Positions 26,275-36,558 are shown, counted from the first letter of the stretch. The stretch is DNA of 64,000 nucleotides from Ewingella sp049889095 (GCA_049889095.1 JBLJFK010000001.1), one strand, 5' to 3'. The notes: a model not told the origin generated them from the letters alone. Program-made: numbers and translations.

Positions 26275-27809
26275 TAGCTGTTCCTTTCCGTTTTCGCGCC
26301 GATGTCGATAGCATCAATCCGCTTACTATTAAACAGATTGAATTTGGTATCGCTGCCGTGACAACCATCACCAAAACTGAACCCACAACCTTTAGCTTCC
26401 GGGAAAGCTTCACGCGCCTGTTCGCGGTGGCTGGAAGGCACCACAAAACGGTCTTCGTAGTTGGCAATGGCCAGATAGCGGTACATCTCCTGCGCCTGCG
26501 CTTCGCTCAGACCCACCTGCTCCAGCGCCGAAGTATCCACCACACCGTCAACCGTTTCCGCACGCTTAAAGTGGCGCATCGCCAGCATCCTTTTCAGCGC
26601 CAACAGCACCGGTTCAGGATCGCCTGCGGTCAACAGATTGGCCAAATACTGCACCGGAATACGCAGGCTTTCGACATCCGGTAATACGCCGGTATGCGGC
26701 AGTGCACCTGCATCGTCGGCGGACTGAATCGGCGACAATGGCGGCACGTACCACACCATCGGCAGCGTACGGTATTCCGGGTGCAGCGGCAGCGCCAGCT
26801 TCCACTCAATGGCCATTTTATACACTGGCGACTGGCGGGCAGCGTCCATCACGGAGATTGGAATACCGTCTTTCTCAGCCTGCGCGATCACGTCCGGATC
26901 ATTCGGATTAAGGAAAATACTCATCTGGCTTTGGTACAGGTCTTTCTCGTTTTCAACCGACGCCGCCTGTTCGATACGATCGGCGTCATACAGCACCACA
27001 CCGAGGTAACGGATACGACCGACACAGGTTTCTGAGCAGACGGTCGGCTGCCCGGCTTCGATGCGCGGATAGCAGAAGATACATTTTTCTGACTTGCCGC
27101 TCTTCCAGTTGAAGTAGATTTTTTTGTACGGGCAACCGGTCAGGCACATACGCCAGCCGCGGCATTTATCCTGGTCGATCAACACGATGCCATCTTCGCC
27201 GCGTTTATAAATCGCGCCGCTCGGACAGGTCGCCACGCAGGCAGGATTGAGACAGTGTTCGCACAACCGCGGCAGATAGGCCATGAAGGTGTTTTCGAAC
27301 TCGCCATACATCTCTTTTTGCATGTTTGCGAAGTTCTGGTCAGCGGAACGCTTGCTGAATTCGGTGCCTAAATCATCTTCCCAATTCGGGCCACCGACGA
27401 TTTTGTTCATGCGTTTACCGGTCAGCAGCGAGCGAGGACGCGCTACCGGCTGATGTTTGCTCTCTTTGGCGGTGTGCAGATGCTGGTAGTCAAAATCGAA
27501 CGGCTCGTAATAGTCGTCAATTTCCGGCATATGTGGGTTGAGGAAAATCTTGTGCAGCAGATTCATTTTGCCGCCCATACGCGGCTGCAACTTGCCGTTG
27601 ATTTTACGGATCCAGCCGCCCTTCCATTTTTCCTGGTTTTCCCAGTCGGTCGGGTAACCCAGGCCAGGTTTGGTTTCGACGTTGTTGAACCAGGCGTACT
27701 CCATGCCTTCCCGGCTGGTCCAGACGTTTTTACAGGTTACGGAACAGGTATGGCAGCCAATGCATTTGTCGAGATTCAGCACCATGCCGACTTGTGAACG
27801 AATTTTCAT
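26274..27809 (-). CDS. narH: respiratory nitrate reductase A, iron-sulfur subunit
   Basis: A 511-aa electron-transfer subunit. Four cysteine clusters are visible: CIGCHTCSVTCKNVW, CEHCLNPACVATC, CRGWRMCLTGC and CIFCYPRIEAGQPTVCSETC. The Trp in CRGW replaces a cysteine and marks the 3Fe-4S cluster, as in E. coli NarH. It sits between NarG and NarI in the cytoplasm-facing complex. Its start overlaps the narG stop by 4 bp. Confidence 0.97.
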   Translation of the reverse strand: MKIRSQVGMVLNLDKCIGCHTCSVTCKNVWTSREGMEYAWFNNVETKPGLGYPTDWENQEKWKGGWIRKINGKLQPRMGGKMNLLHKIFLNPHMPEIDDYYEPFDFDYQHLHTAKESKHQPVARPRSLLTGKRMNKIVGGPNWEDDLGTEFSKRSADQNFANMQKEMYGEFENTFMAYLPRLCEHCLNPACVATCPSGAIYKRGEDGIVLIDQDKCRGWRMCLTGCPYKKIYFNWKSGKSEKCIFCYPRIEAGQPTVCSETCVGRIRYLGVVLYDADRIEQAASVENEKDLYQSQMSIFLNPNDPDVIAQAEKDGIPISVMDAARQSPVYKMAIEWKLALPLHPEYRTLPMVWYVPPLSPIQSADDAGALPHTGVLPDVESLRIPVQYLANLLTAGDPEPVLLALKRMLAMRHFKRAETVDGVVDTSALEQVGLSEAQAQEMYRYLAIANYEDRFVVPSSHREQAREAFPEAKGCGFSFGDGCHGSDTKFNLFNSKRIDAIDIGAKTERNS

Positions 27810-30800
27810 TTGGCTTTCTCCTGTGCTTTCTTCTGTACAACCGCGCTCTGCACGTAGTCGTTACCTTCGTCGTCCAACCAGTCGATACGGTTCATCTTGC
27901 GCACAATGACGAACTCGTCCCGGTTGGAACCCACAGTGCCGTAATAGTTGAAGCCGTAAGAAAGCTGGGCATAGCCGCCGATCATGTGGGTCGGTTTTGG
28001 ACAAACGCGGGTCACCGAGTTATGAATGCCGCCGCGTTGCTGGCTGATTTCAGAACCTGGAATGTTCACGATGCGTTCCTGCGCGTGGTACATCATGGTC
28101 ATCCCCGATGGCACTCGCTGGCTGACTACCGCACGGGCGCTCAGTGAGCCGTTAGCGTTAAAGGCTTCGATCCAGTCGTTATCTTCGATACCCAACTGTT
28201 TGGCATCATCCTCACTCAGCCAGACAATCGGACCACCGCGGCTTAACGTCAGCATCAGCAGGTTGTCACTGTAAGTCGAGTGAATGCCCCACTTCTGATG
28301 TGGTGTCAGGAAGTTAAGCGCCATTTCCGGGTTACCGTTCGGTTTGGCATTGAGCAACGGCTGCGCCGCGCGGGTATCAATGGGTGGACGGTACACCAAC
28401 AGACTCTCACCGAAAGCACGCATCCACGCGTGATCCTGATAAATCTGCTGGCGGCCTGACAGCGTGCGCCACGGGATCAGCTCATGCACGTTGGTGTAAC
28501 AGGCATTGTAGGAAACGTGTTCATCTTCCAGACCAGACCAGGTTGGGCTGGAGATGATTTTGCGCGGCTGGGCCTGAATATCGCGGAAGCGGATCTTCTC
28601 ATCTTCTTTGTTCAGCGCCAGATGCGTATGGTCGATACCGGTGTTTTGGCTGAGTGCCGCCCAGGCTTTAACCGCAACCTGACCGTTCGTTTCCGGCGCC
28701 AGCGTCAGAATGACTTCGGCGGCGTCGATGGCGGTGTCAATATTCGGACGCCCTTTAGCCGCACCGTCAGCCTTGGTGTAGTTGAGTTTTTTAAGCAGCT
28801 CGATTTCGCTTTCGGTGTTCCAGCTAATCCCTTTACCGCCGTTGCCCAATTTGTCCAGCAACGGACCGAGCGAGGTGTAACGTTCGTAGGTGTTCGGGTA
28901 GTCGCGCTCCACCGTCACCAGATGCGGTGCGGTCACGCCAGGGATTAAGTCGCAATCGCCTTTTTTCCAGTCCTCCACGCCAAAGGGCTGCGCCATTTCA
29001 GCGGCAGAGTCGTGCTGAATCGGCAGGGTCACCAGATCGGTTTCTACGCCAAGATGGCCGACACAAACACGGGAGAACGCTTTGGCGATGCCTTTATAGA
29101 TTTCCCAGTCACTTTTTGAATCCCACGCAGGATCCACGGCGGCAGACAGCGGGTGAATAAACGGATGCATATCCGACGTATTCATGTCGTCTTTTTCGTA
29201 CCAGGTCGCGGTTGGCAGCACGATGTCGGAATAGAGACAGGTGCTGGACATGCGGAAATCGAGCGTCACCACCAGATCCAATTTGCCTTCGCCGCCCTGA
29301 GCCTGCCATTCGACCTCTTCCGGCATAATACCGCCCTGCACACCGAGATCTTCTCCCTGAATACCGTGCTCTGTACCCAGCAGATATTTCAGCATGTATT
29401 CGTGGCCTTTGCCGGACGAGCCCAGCAGGTTCGAGCGCCAGACAAACAAGTTACGCGGGAAGTTCTGCGGATCATCAGGCTGTTCAGCCGCAAAACGCAC
29501 ACTGCCGTCCTTCAGACTGTCGACCGTAAATTCCTGCGGCGTTTTACCGGCCTGTTTCGCCATTTCCGCCAGATTCAGCGGGTTGACGTTCAACTGCGGC
29601 GCGGAAGGCAACCAACCCATACGTTCGGCGCGCACATTGAAATCGATCATACTGCCAGTGAACTGCGATTTATCTGCCAGCGGCGACAGCAACTCCTGCG
29701 GCGCGACAGTTTCATAACGCCACTGGCTGGAGTGGTTATAGAAGAACGAGGTGCTGTTCATATGGCGCGGCGGACGCTGCCAGTCCAGGCCAAAGGCCAG
29801 AGGCTGCCAGCCGGTTTGCGGACGCAGTTTTTCCTGACCGACATAGTGCGCCCAGCCGCCTCCGCTCTGACCCACGCAGCCGCAGAACACCAGCATGTTG
29901 ATCAGGCCGCGGTAGTTCATGTCCATGTGGTACCAGTGGTTCATACCGGCACCGACGATGATCATTGAGCGGCCGTGGGTTTTGTTGGCGTTATCGGCGA
30001 ACTCGGTCGCAATACGCACAATATTTTGTTGTGAAACCCCGGTGATAAGCTCGGCCCAGGCCGGGCTGTAGGCTTTCACCTGATCAAAGGTTTTAGCACA
30101 GTTTTCATCATTCAGACCGCGCTCAACGCCATAGTTAGCGAGGGTCAGGTCGTAGACGCTGGCGACCAACACGGTGCTGCCATCGGCCAGTTGCAGGCGC
30201 TTAACCGGCAGCTTGTGCAGCAATACTTCTTCCAGCGCAACGCTGTTGAAGTGCTCGCTGACGGCGCCACCAAAGTAAGGGAATCCAACCTCAACCACCT
30301 CGTCACGCTTGTCCATCAGGCTCAGCATCAGGCTGACTTCTTGCTGATCTTTACCTTCGCGGGCCTGCAGATTCCACTTGCCTTTCTGGCCCCAGCGGTA
30401 ACCGATAGACCCCAGCGGAGAAACCAGTTCGCCGCTGGTTTCATCGATAGCGATGGTTTTCCACTGCGGGTTATTTTCCTGACCGAGGTTATCCACCAGG
30501 TCAGAAGCACGCAGCATACGGCCAGCGGCATAAGAGCCATCTTCACGCGGTTCCAGCATGACCAGCATAGGCATGTCGGTGTAACGACGCACATAGTCGA
30601 TGAAGTACTGGCTTGGGTTATCGAGGTGGAAAGATTTGAGAATAACGTGGCCCATCGCCAGTGCCAGTGCGCTATCGGTGCCCTGTTTCGGTGCTAACCA
30701 GTGGTCACACAGTTTGGCCACTTCGGCGTAATCCGGCGTGATCGCCACCGTCTTGGTGCCTTTGTACCGCACTTCGGTGAAGAAATGGGCGTCTGGCGTA

Positions 30801-31582
30801 CGGGTCTGCGGGACGTTGGAACCCCAGGCAATAATATATGACGAGTTGTACCAGTCGGCAGATTCCGGCACGTCGGTTTGTTCACCCCAGGTCATCGGCG
30901 ACGCTGGCGGCAAATCGCAATACCAGTCGTAGAAACTCAGGCAGACGCCGCCGATCAGCGACAGGTAACGGGCACCCGCTGCGTAAGACACCATCGACAT
31001 GGCCGGAATGGGTGAGAAGCCGATAATACGGTCCGGGCCGAATGTTTTCGCGGTATAGACGTTAGACGCGGCAATCAGCTCATTGACTTCCTGCCAGCTG
31101 GAACGCACAAAACCACCGCGACCGCGTGCGGCTTTATACTGCTTGGCTTGTTCAGGCTGACTGATGATCGAACCCCAGGCATCCACTGGGTCGCTGTATT
31201 TCAGCTTGGCTTCGCGCCAGAGTTGAATCAGTTTTTTACGCATCAATGGATATTTAAGACGGTTGGCGCTGTAGAGATACCAAGAGTAACTCGCGCCACG
31301 TGGGCAGCCGCGCGGTTCATGGTTTGGTAAATCAGGACGGGTACGCGGATAGTCTGTCTGCTGGGTTTCCCAGGTGACCAGGCCGTTCTTGACGTAAATT
31401 TTCCAACTGCAGGAGCCGGTACAGTTAACACCGTGGGTGGAACGCACCACTTTGTCATGCTGCCAGCGGCTACGGTAGCCGTCTTCCCAGTCACGATTGG
31501 TATTCAGCGTTTGGCCATGGCCATCCGCGAAAGGTTCAGCTAGTGTTTTAAAATAGCGAAACCGGTCAAGAAACTTGCTCAT
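27806..31582 (-). CDS. narG: respiratory nitrate reductase A, catalytic molybdenum subunit
   Basis: A 1258-aa subunit that reduces nitrate to nitrite at a bis-MGD molybdenum centre. The FS0 4Fe-4S cluster ligands are His50, Cys54, Cys58 and Cys93 (the His is a NarG hallmark), and the Mo ligand is Asp223 in YCDLPPASP. The N-terminus MSKFLDRFRYFK is the vestigial Tat-like NarJ-binding tail. It is slightly longer than the E. coli protein. First gene of narGHJI, under an FNR site and a NarL pair. Confidence 0.98.
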   Translation of the reverse strand: MSKFLDRFRYFKTLAEPFADGHGQTLNTNRDWEDGYRSRWQHDKVVRSTHGVNCTGSCSWKIYVKNGLVTWETQQTDYPRTRPDLPNHEPRGCPRGASYSWYLYSANRLKYPLMRKKLIQLWREAKLKYSDPVDAWGSIISQPEQAKQYKAARGRGGFVRSSWQEVNELIAASNVYTAKTFGPDRIIGFSPIPAMSMVSYAAGARYLSLIGGVCLSFYDWYCDLPPASPMTWGEQTDVPESADWYNSSYIIAWGSNVPQTRTPDAHFFTEVRYKGTKTVAITPDYAEVAKLCDHWLAPKQGTDSALALAMGHVILKSFHLDNPSQYFIDYVRRYTDMPMLVMLEPREDGSYAAGRMLRASDLVDNLGQENNPQWKTIAIDETSGELVSPLGSIGYRWGQKGKWNLQAREGKDQQEVSLMLSLMDKRDEVVEVGFPYFGGAVSEHFNSVALEEVLLHKLPVKRLQLADGSTVLVASVYDLTLANYGVERGLNDENCAKTFDQVKAYSPAWAELITGVSQQNIVRIATEFADNANKTHGRSMIIVGAGMNHWYHMDMNYRGLINMLVFCGCVGQSGGGWAHYVGQEKLRPQTGWQPLAFGLDWQRPPRHMNSTSFFYNHSSQWRYETVAPQELLSPLADKSQFTGSMIDFNVRAERMGWLPSAPQLNVNPLNLAEMAKQAGKTPQEFTVDSLKDGSVRFAAEQPDDPQNFPRNLFVWRSNLLGSSGKGHEYMLKYLLGTEHGIQGEDLGVQGGIMPEEVEWQAQGGEGKLDLVVTLDFRMSSTCLYSDIVLPTATWYEKDDMNTSDMHPFIHPLSAAVDPAWDSKSDWEIYKGIAKAFSRVCVGHLGVETDLVTLPIQHDSAAEMAQPFGVEDWKKGDCDLIPGVTAPHLVTVERDYPNTYERYTSLGPLLDKLGNGGKGISWNTESEIELLKKLNYTKADGAAKGRPNIDTAIDAAEVILTLAPETNGQVAVKAWAALSQNTGIDHTHLALNKEDEKIRFRDIQAQPRKIISSPTWSGLEDEHVSYNACYTNVHELIPWRTLSGRQQIYQDHAWMRAFGESLLVYRPPIDTRAAQPLLNAKPNGNPEMALNFLTPHQKWGIHSTYSDNLLMLTLSRGGPIVWLSEDDAKQLGIEDNDWIEAFNANGSLSARAVVSQRVPSGMTMMYHAQERIVNIPGSEISQQRGGIHNSVTRVCPKPTHMIGGYAQLSYGFNYYGTVGSNRDEFVIVRKMNRIDWLDDEGNDYVQSAVVQKKAQEKAK

Positions 31583-31695
31583 CCGGAACTCTCCTGTGCA
31601 AAGGCTTATAGCGCTTTGTCATTATGTGAATGGCGGGGAATACAACGTCATTGCTCAATATGCCTTCAGGGTATGCAGTCAACCCGCGCGCCTAA

Positions 31696-31709
31696 TTGAT
31701 TGCGATCAA
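31696..31709 (-). promoter_or_regulatory. perfect FNR site of the narGHJI promoter
   Basis: TTGAT-TGCG-ATCAA matches the FNR consensus exactly. Centred at 31702.5, it would sit at -41.5 of a start near 31661, where the minus strand offers CATACCCT as -10. It is placed as in class II FNR promoters. Confidence 0.88.
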
Positions 31710-31746
31710 GGCCTCATCGTTAGGTAATTATTTACATAGCGACAAA

Positions 31747-31762
31747 TACCTCCAAATAGGTA
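31747..31762. promoter_or_regulatory. NarL/NarP 7-2-7 site upstream of narG
   Basis: Inverted heptamers TACCTCC (31747-31753) and ATAGGTA (31756-31762, reading TACCTAT on the other strand) are separated by 2 bp, the 7-2-7 arrangement preferred by NarL and NarP. It lies about 94 bp upstream of the inferred start. Confidence 0.7.
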
Positions 31763-31967
31763 TCGTGAAATCAAAGATTAACCTATTGTTTTTTAATGCA
31801 AAAATATTAGTTTATAACTAAAATTGGCACCGGGAGCGTCACAGCGGAAAATTAGGGGTAAGACGTTTAGAATTATTACAAAATTGTGAAATTAGCATGT
31901 CGGTTATTGTATTTACGCCGATTACTGGCGTAATGGAGTCACCCGTTTCCGCCATCAGAACATTGAC

Positions 31968-32987
31968 ATGCAGACAGAAAAACCCGCCGTACTCAATTTC
32001 AATAATGAAGTCACAGGAATGATTTACGGCTTTGTTTTTCGCCCTGACAAACCGCCCGAAAGCGTTTCCTCTCATCAGGTGCAGGAGGCGTATCAGAAAG
32101 TCTGTCACGAACAGGGATTCATCTGGATCCACGTTAATCTCAATCATGCCATGTCAGAAAAGTGGCTTAAGAAGCATTTTTCCGTAGGCGATGTTTTCTT
32201 CGAGGAGATCCGTGAAGGATCACGAAGTACACGCATTGAGCGGCTGGATGACACACTGCTGGCCGTGCTTAATGACGTGATTTTTGATCCGGAAGAAACC
32301 AGCGATGAAACCTCTACACTCTGGCTAAGCTGTCATCAGCAACTGGTCGTTACCGCCCGGCATAAACCGGTGAGATTGATCGAACGCCTGTTCAAACGAC
32401 TGGAACATTTGAATATTGGCTCACCGACAGCGCTATTAGTGCATTTACTGGAGGAACAGGAGGATTTACTGGAGCAAATTGTCCGCCGCGCCAATCAATA
32501 CGTTGACAACATTGAGGAGCGCCTGCTCAGCCATCACGTAAAGAAGAACCGCGCCAATCTGGGGCGTTTGCGGCGAATGCTGCTGCGCTTCCAGCGTTTG
32601 CTGGCTCCCGAACCGACCGCGCTATTTCGACTGCTCAACCGTCCTCCGGCCTGGATTGCGCCAGACGTAGTACAGGATTTACGTCAATTTGCCGAAGAAT
32701 TTTCCGTGGTGCTGAACGATTTGATTGCCTTGACCGAACGCATCAGGCTGTTGCAGGAAGAGATCACATCACGCCAGATGGAGCAAAGTAACCGCACATT
32801 GTACGTGCTGACGGTTATCACCGTTCTGGCGTTGCCGATCAATATTGTGGCGGGTTTTTTTGGCATGAACGTCGGGGGAATTCCGCTTGCCAACAATCAC
32901 CACGGTTTTATTTTACTGGTGGTGATTGTGGGAATGTTTACTCTTCTGGCAGGCTGGTACGCGTTTAAAAGAAAAGACGACAATTAA
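31968..32987 (+). CDS. CorA/ZntB-family divalent cation transporter
   Basis: A 339-aa MIT-superfamily protein with a large cytosolic N-terminal funnel and two C-terminal membrane helices. The signature GMN occurs in FFGMNVGGIPL, right after the first helix (TLYVLTVITVLALPINIVAG). The C-terminus is basic (FKRKDDN). It resembles ZntB more than CorA in length and loop. The start lacks a clear SD, and the internal ATG at 32019 remains possible. It is divergent from narG. Zinc export or import is the family expectation, not shown here. Confidence 0.83.
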   Translation: MQTEKPAVLNFNNEVTGMIYGFVFRPDKPPESVSSHQVQEAYQKVCHEQGFIWIHVNLNHAMSEKWLKKHFSVGDVFFEEIREGSRSTRIERLDDTLLAVLNDVIFDPEETSDETSTLWLSCHQQLVVTARHKPVRLIERLFKRLEHLNIGSPTALLVHLLEEQEDLLEQIVRRANQYVDNIEERLLSHHVKKNRANLGRLRRMLLRFQRLLAPEPTALFRLLNRPPAWIAPDVVQDLRQFAEEFSVVLNDLIALTERIRLLQEEITSRQMEQSNRTLYVLTVITVLALPINIVAGFFGMNVGGIPLANNHHGFILLVVIVGMFTLLAGWYAFKRKDDN

Positions 32988-33001
32988 CGTTTTTTTGACG
33001 C

Positions 33002-34699
33002 TTACATAAAGTCTTTGGCTTTATTGAGCAGCGCTGCCTTAGTGATAACACCGAGCAACCGGCGAGATGCCGCGTTGTCCAATACGGGCAAACGCTCAAG
33101 CGGCGAGTTGCTGAACATCGCCCATGCCTGTTCGTAGCTGTCCTGCTGAAGTAATGTGGTGAATTCCTGTTCGATAAAGGGATCAATTGCGCTGTCGGTT
33201 TTTAGGCTGCCGTCAATAATGCCGCTTGCCAGTACGTTGGTCGGCACTACGCCGAGAAAACGCTCTTCGCGGTCAACCACGTAGACATAGCGCGTGCGCT
33301 GCTTCAGCCCTTCGCTGACCACTTGAGAGAGTGTGGCATCAACGTACATCTTCGAGCAGGGAGAAATCAGCGAGGCAACGGTGCTGTACTCAAACTCATT
33401 TTTCGCAGCAAAACGCGCATTATGCCGGGACAACACCGGATAGGTTCCTCCGGTTTTCAACCTTGAGGCCACCACATAGGAGATCGCCGTTGCCAGCATC
33501 AGCGGGAACAGCAGCGAACTGTTGAGCGTCATTTCGAACGCCATCATGATCGACATCAGCGGCGCGTGGCTGGTCGCCGCCAACAGTGCGCTCATCCCGA
33601 TTGCTGCATACAAACCGACCGGTCCCGGATCAAAGCCCAACCACTGCAGGAAAGTACAGACCAGTGCCCCGCTGGCGGCACCGATCAGCAGCGACGGCGT
33701 AAACAACCCACCTACCGCCCCAGAACCGACGGTGATCGCCGTGGCGACAATTTTCAATACCAGCACCAGCAGCAGCGAGGTTTGCAGGTCGCCGTTGTTG
33801 AGGATCAGGTCGATCACTTCAAAACCGTTGCCCAGCACCAGCGGTGACACCATCGCCACCAACCCGACCGCCAAACCCCCCAGCCCGAGGCGCAACACCG
33901 GATGCGAAATGGGTTTCATCCACTGACGGACTTTGTCGATGGAGCCTATAAACAGTGGCCCGAGCGTGCCGGTTACCACACCAATCGCCAGCACGGTGAC
34001 GATGGCGCCCGCCGATGGGCTGAAAGTGGCCGTGGAGTAAAGATAGAGTGGTTCGTAGTCGGTGATCGAGCGCACGGTCAGCACCGCCACCGAAGCAGAA
34101 ATAAACAGCGGGATCAGCCGCTGTACGGCGGTCACGCCAAAGGCGATCTCGGCCACGAACAACGCCCCCGCAAAGGGTGCATGATATACCGCAGCCAGTC
34201 CGCCAGCCGCCGCCATCGCGATAACATCCGACTGATGCAAAACGCGCAAACGGGAAAAACGCCCGAGCAGACTGCCGCTGAGCGCTGAAAGCTGCACCAT
34301 GGCCCCTTCACGGCCAATCGATCCGCCGCTGGCGATACTGGCCAGTGAGGAAGCCGCCCGCAGCAAGGTGCTGCGCAATGGGATCCCCGGCAGACGCTGG
34401 TCAATTACGTCGAGATAATCCGGCATGTTACCGTGTCTGCGTTCAACGTTCAGCGCCCAAAGCAGGATGAAACCGGCGATCACGCCGCCAACGGTGGTGA
34501 TCAGTGGCCATATCGCACGCGGGTATTCGAGAAATGCTTTGGTAATGTCGTTGCCGTCAGTGAACATCAGACCGTTAATACCCGAAATCGCCCCGCGAAA
34601 AGCGATAGTCACCAGCGCGGCAATGATCCCAGCTGGAATGGCAATCAATAGATTAATCAGGTCGCCCTTTTGCCAGGCGTCAGGGGCTTTCAAAGTCAT
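33002..34699 (-). CDS. ClcB-like chloride channel with C-terminal CBS domains
   Basis: A 565-aa CLC-family protein. The selectivity segments GSIGREGAM and GGLFTPSLL are present; the Glu in GREGAM corresponds to the gating glutamate, so Cl-/H+ exchange is likely. About 130 C-terminal residues after the membrane part (DREERFLGVVPTNVL and PLERLPVLDNA) form a CBS pair, absent from short E. coli ClcB. I take ATG 34699 rather than GTG 34762. It converges on the CorA-like gene with 14 bp between. Such proteins help in acid resistance. Confidence 0.86.
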   Translation of the reverse strand: MTLKAPDAWQKGDLINLLIAIPAGIIAALVTIAFRGAISGINGLMFTDGNDITKAFLEYPRAIWPLITTVGGVIAGFILLWALNVERRHGNMPDYLDVIDQRLPGIPLRSTLLRAASSLASIASGGSIGREGAMVQLSALSGSLLGRFSRLRVLHQSDVIAMAAAGGLAAVYHAPFAGALFVAEIAFGVTAVQRLIPLFISASVAVLTVRSITDYEPLYLYSTATFSPSAGAIVTVLAIGVVTGTLGPLFIGSIDKVRQWMKPISHPVLRLGLGGLAVGLVAMVSPLVLGNGFEVIDLILNNGDLQTSLLLVLVLKIVATAITVGSGAVGGLFTPSLLIGAASGALVCTFLQWLGFDPGPVGLYAAIGMSALLAATSHAPLMSIMMAFEMTLNSSLLFPLMLATAISYVVASRLKTGGTYPVLSRHNARFAAKNEFEYSTVASLISPCSKMYVDATLSQVVSEGLKQRTRYVYVVDREERFLGVVPTNVLASGIIDGSLKTDSAIDPFIEQEFTTLLQQDSYEQAWAMFSNSPLERLPVLDNAASRRLLGVITKAALLNKAKDFM

Positions 34700-34809
34700 G
34701 TTGTTCCGTAAGTTGCGGTATCGGCCGGTCCCGCAGAGTAGCATTTTACTGATGATCAACACACCTGTCGGCTTAGGTCGTTTCTCTGCTTTTAAAAACC
34801 GTTAGCACT

Positions 34810-35691
34810 TTATTGATGGCCCGCAAAAAAGCCAATGATTGCCTCTTTCAGACAGCTCGCCGCTTCACCAGGCTGAGACTGGCTCTGATGTAGACTGATT
34901 CCTACTTCACCGGGTGCGGGTAATTCGTTTAAGACGCGTAATGTCTGAGGCATCCCGAAATCGGTACGCACGGTGATACCCAGCCCCGCTGACATCGCTG
35001 CCCAGATCCCGCTAAGGCTACGGCTGGTAAACGCAATCCTCCAGGGGATACCCGCATGGTCCAGCGCAGCGGTGGCTGCACTGCGCATCAAGCAGGGCGC
35101 TTCAAACACCAGTAAAGGCAGCGGCTCACCCGCGTGTAAATAGTGCTCAAGAGAAAAATGATCAGGGCCAATCCAGCGTAAAGCAATACGCCCGAGAGAC
35201 TGACTGGTCGGAAAACAGGGTTCATCAACGGCTTGCCAACTTACCGCCAGATCGAATTCACTATGGCGTATCCCCTCCAGCAATTGTTGGTTACGGGTAA
35301 TACTGGCTGAAAGCTGCACCTGAGGATGTGCACGGGTGAAAGTACCGAGAATGGCCGGTAGCAAGGTTTCACCGAAGTCTTCCTGCATCCCCAGATTCAG
35401 ACTGCCATTCAGCGAACTGGCCAGCAGGGCCGCACTGGCTTCATCGTTCAGGCTCAGAATCCGCCGCGCATAGCTCAGCATGACTTCACCCTTCTCGGTC
35501 AGTATCAAATGCCGGCCAGATTTTTGTACTAATTGCGTACCTGCCTGCTGCTCGAGTTTTTTCAATTGAGCACTTACGGCAGATGTCGAGCGCCCCAAGC
35601 GGTCAGCGGCCAGTACAAAGCTACCAAGCTCAATTCCCGCCACAAAACTACGCAGCGCTTCAGCATCGAACGTTACTGGTCGTTTAGTCAT
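34810..35691 (-). CDS. LysR-family regulator of the tautomerase/DUF4865 cassette
   Basis: A 293-aa LysR regulator with an N-terminal winged helix (GSFVLAADRLGRSTSAVSAQ, about residues 23-42) and a C-terminal effector domain. It is divergent from the three small genes at 35798-37097 across 106 bp, the classical layout of a LysR protein and its target operon. Confidence 0.87.
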   Translation of the reverse strand: MTKRPVTFDAEALRSFVAGIELGSFVLAADRLGRSTSAVSAQLKKLEQQAGTQLVQKSGRHLILTEKGEVMLSYARRILSLNDEASAALLASSLNGSLNLGMQEDFGETLLPAILGTFTRAHPQVQLSASITRNQQLLEGIRHSEFDLAVSWQAVDEPCFPTSQSLGRIALRWIGPDHFSLEHYLHAGEPLPLLVFEAPCLMRSAATAALDHAGIPWRIAFTSRSLSGIWAAMSAGLGITVRTDFGMPQTLRVLNELPAPGEVGISLHQSQSQPGEAASCLKEAIIGFFAGHQ

Positions 35692-35797
35692 GCCTTATCA
35701 TCCCGTTTTTGTGGATTAAACTTACTGATATTTTCTATTTTCAGGATAATTATAACCGCTTATGCTCTTTTTCACACCCGGACAAAAGGAACCTGAC

Positions 35798-36121
35798 ATG
35801 AGCACAAACACCACTCAAACACTGACACTGGAAACCATGGCGCTTCTGACGCCGAAATTGGCTGAGCTTACTGAACAGGTGCTGTTTGGCGATCTTTGGG
35901 AAAGAAGTGAACTCCCGGCACGTGACCGCAGCCTGATCACTGTCGCAACTCTGGTTGCGCTGAACCGCGTTGAACAACTGCCTTTTCATCTGACTCTGGC
36001 GATGAAAAACGGTGTAACTCAACTGGAGTTGAGTGAGTTAATTACCCACCTGGCCTTTTATGCAGGATGGCCAGCGGCGGCTTCAGCCCTGACCCAATTT
36101 TCCCCTCTGATTCTGGAATAA
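35798..36121 (+). CDS. carboxymuconolactone decarboxylase-family protein
   Basis: A 107-aa all-helical protein. The start ATG 35798 follows AAAGGA at 7 nt; the longer reading from 35762 lacks this site. It shows the family core RDRSLITVATLVALNR and LITHLAFYAGWPAA. The CxxC motif of AhpD peroxidases is absent, so a redox role is unlikely. It opens a three-gene operon with a tautomerase and a DUF4865 protein. The exact reaction is unknown. Confidence 0.85.
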   Translation: MSTNTTQTLTLETMALLTPKLAELTEQVLFGDLWERSELPARDRSLITVATLVALNRVEQLPFHLTLAMKNGVTQLELSELITHLAFYAGWPAAASALTQFSPLILE

Positions 36122-36135
36122 AAAGGAAAATAACC

Positions 36136-36558
36136 ATGCCATTTACCCGAATATCTCTGCCGGCTCACCGTATTCATGCCTGGCAATCCGTGATATCTGC
36201 CACGTTGCAGGAGGCGCTGGTCAGCACATTTTCCGTTCCTGAAGAGGATTGCTTTCAACTGTTTGAACCGGCCAGTAGAGGTCAGCGTGTGATTAACCCA
36301 ACCTATTTGTGTGGAAAAAAAGAGTCGGGGCAAGACGACCTGCGTTCAGAAGACTTCCTGCTTTTCCACATTACGGGAGGTAAGCCACGTGACGCTGCGC
36401 AAAAACAGGCGTTATACCGATATCTGGTTGAAAAATTACATCATCAACTGGGGATTTCCCCCGCTGATGTCATGATCGTCGTCAGCTTTACTCAGCCGGA
36501 AGATTGGTCATTCAGTCACGGAGACATGTTCTCGACTGCACAAGGCTCAATATTATGA
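36136..36558 (+). CDS. tautomerase-family protein
   Basis: A 140-aa protein beginning MPFTRISLP: the proline directly after the initiator methionine is the catalytic base of the 4-oxalocrotonate tautomerase superfamily. The start ATG 36136 is preceded by AAAAGGAAAA. The C-terminal half (GISPADVMIVVSFTQPEDWSF) matches longer tautomerase relatives. Its stop overlaps the DUF4865 start as ATGA. Substrate unknown; an aromatic or ketoacid breakdown product is plausible. Confidence 0.84.
   Translation: MPFTRISLPAHRIHAWQSVISATLQEALVSTFSVPEEDCFQLFEPASRGQRVINPTYLCGKKESGQDDLRSEDFLLFHITGGKPRDAAQKQALYRYLVEKLHHQLGISPADVMIVVSFTQPEDWSFSHGDMFSTAQGSIL

Noticed and set aside
29153..29968. 271-aa frame on the plus strand opposite narG
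   Set aside because: Shadow of narG codon usage; rich in His, Arg and Gln without domains, and narG is beyond doubt.
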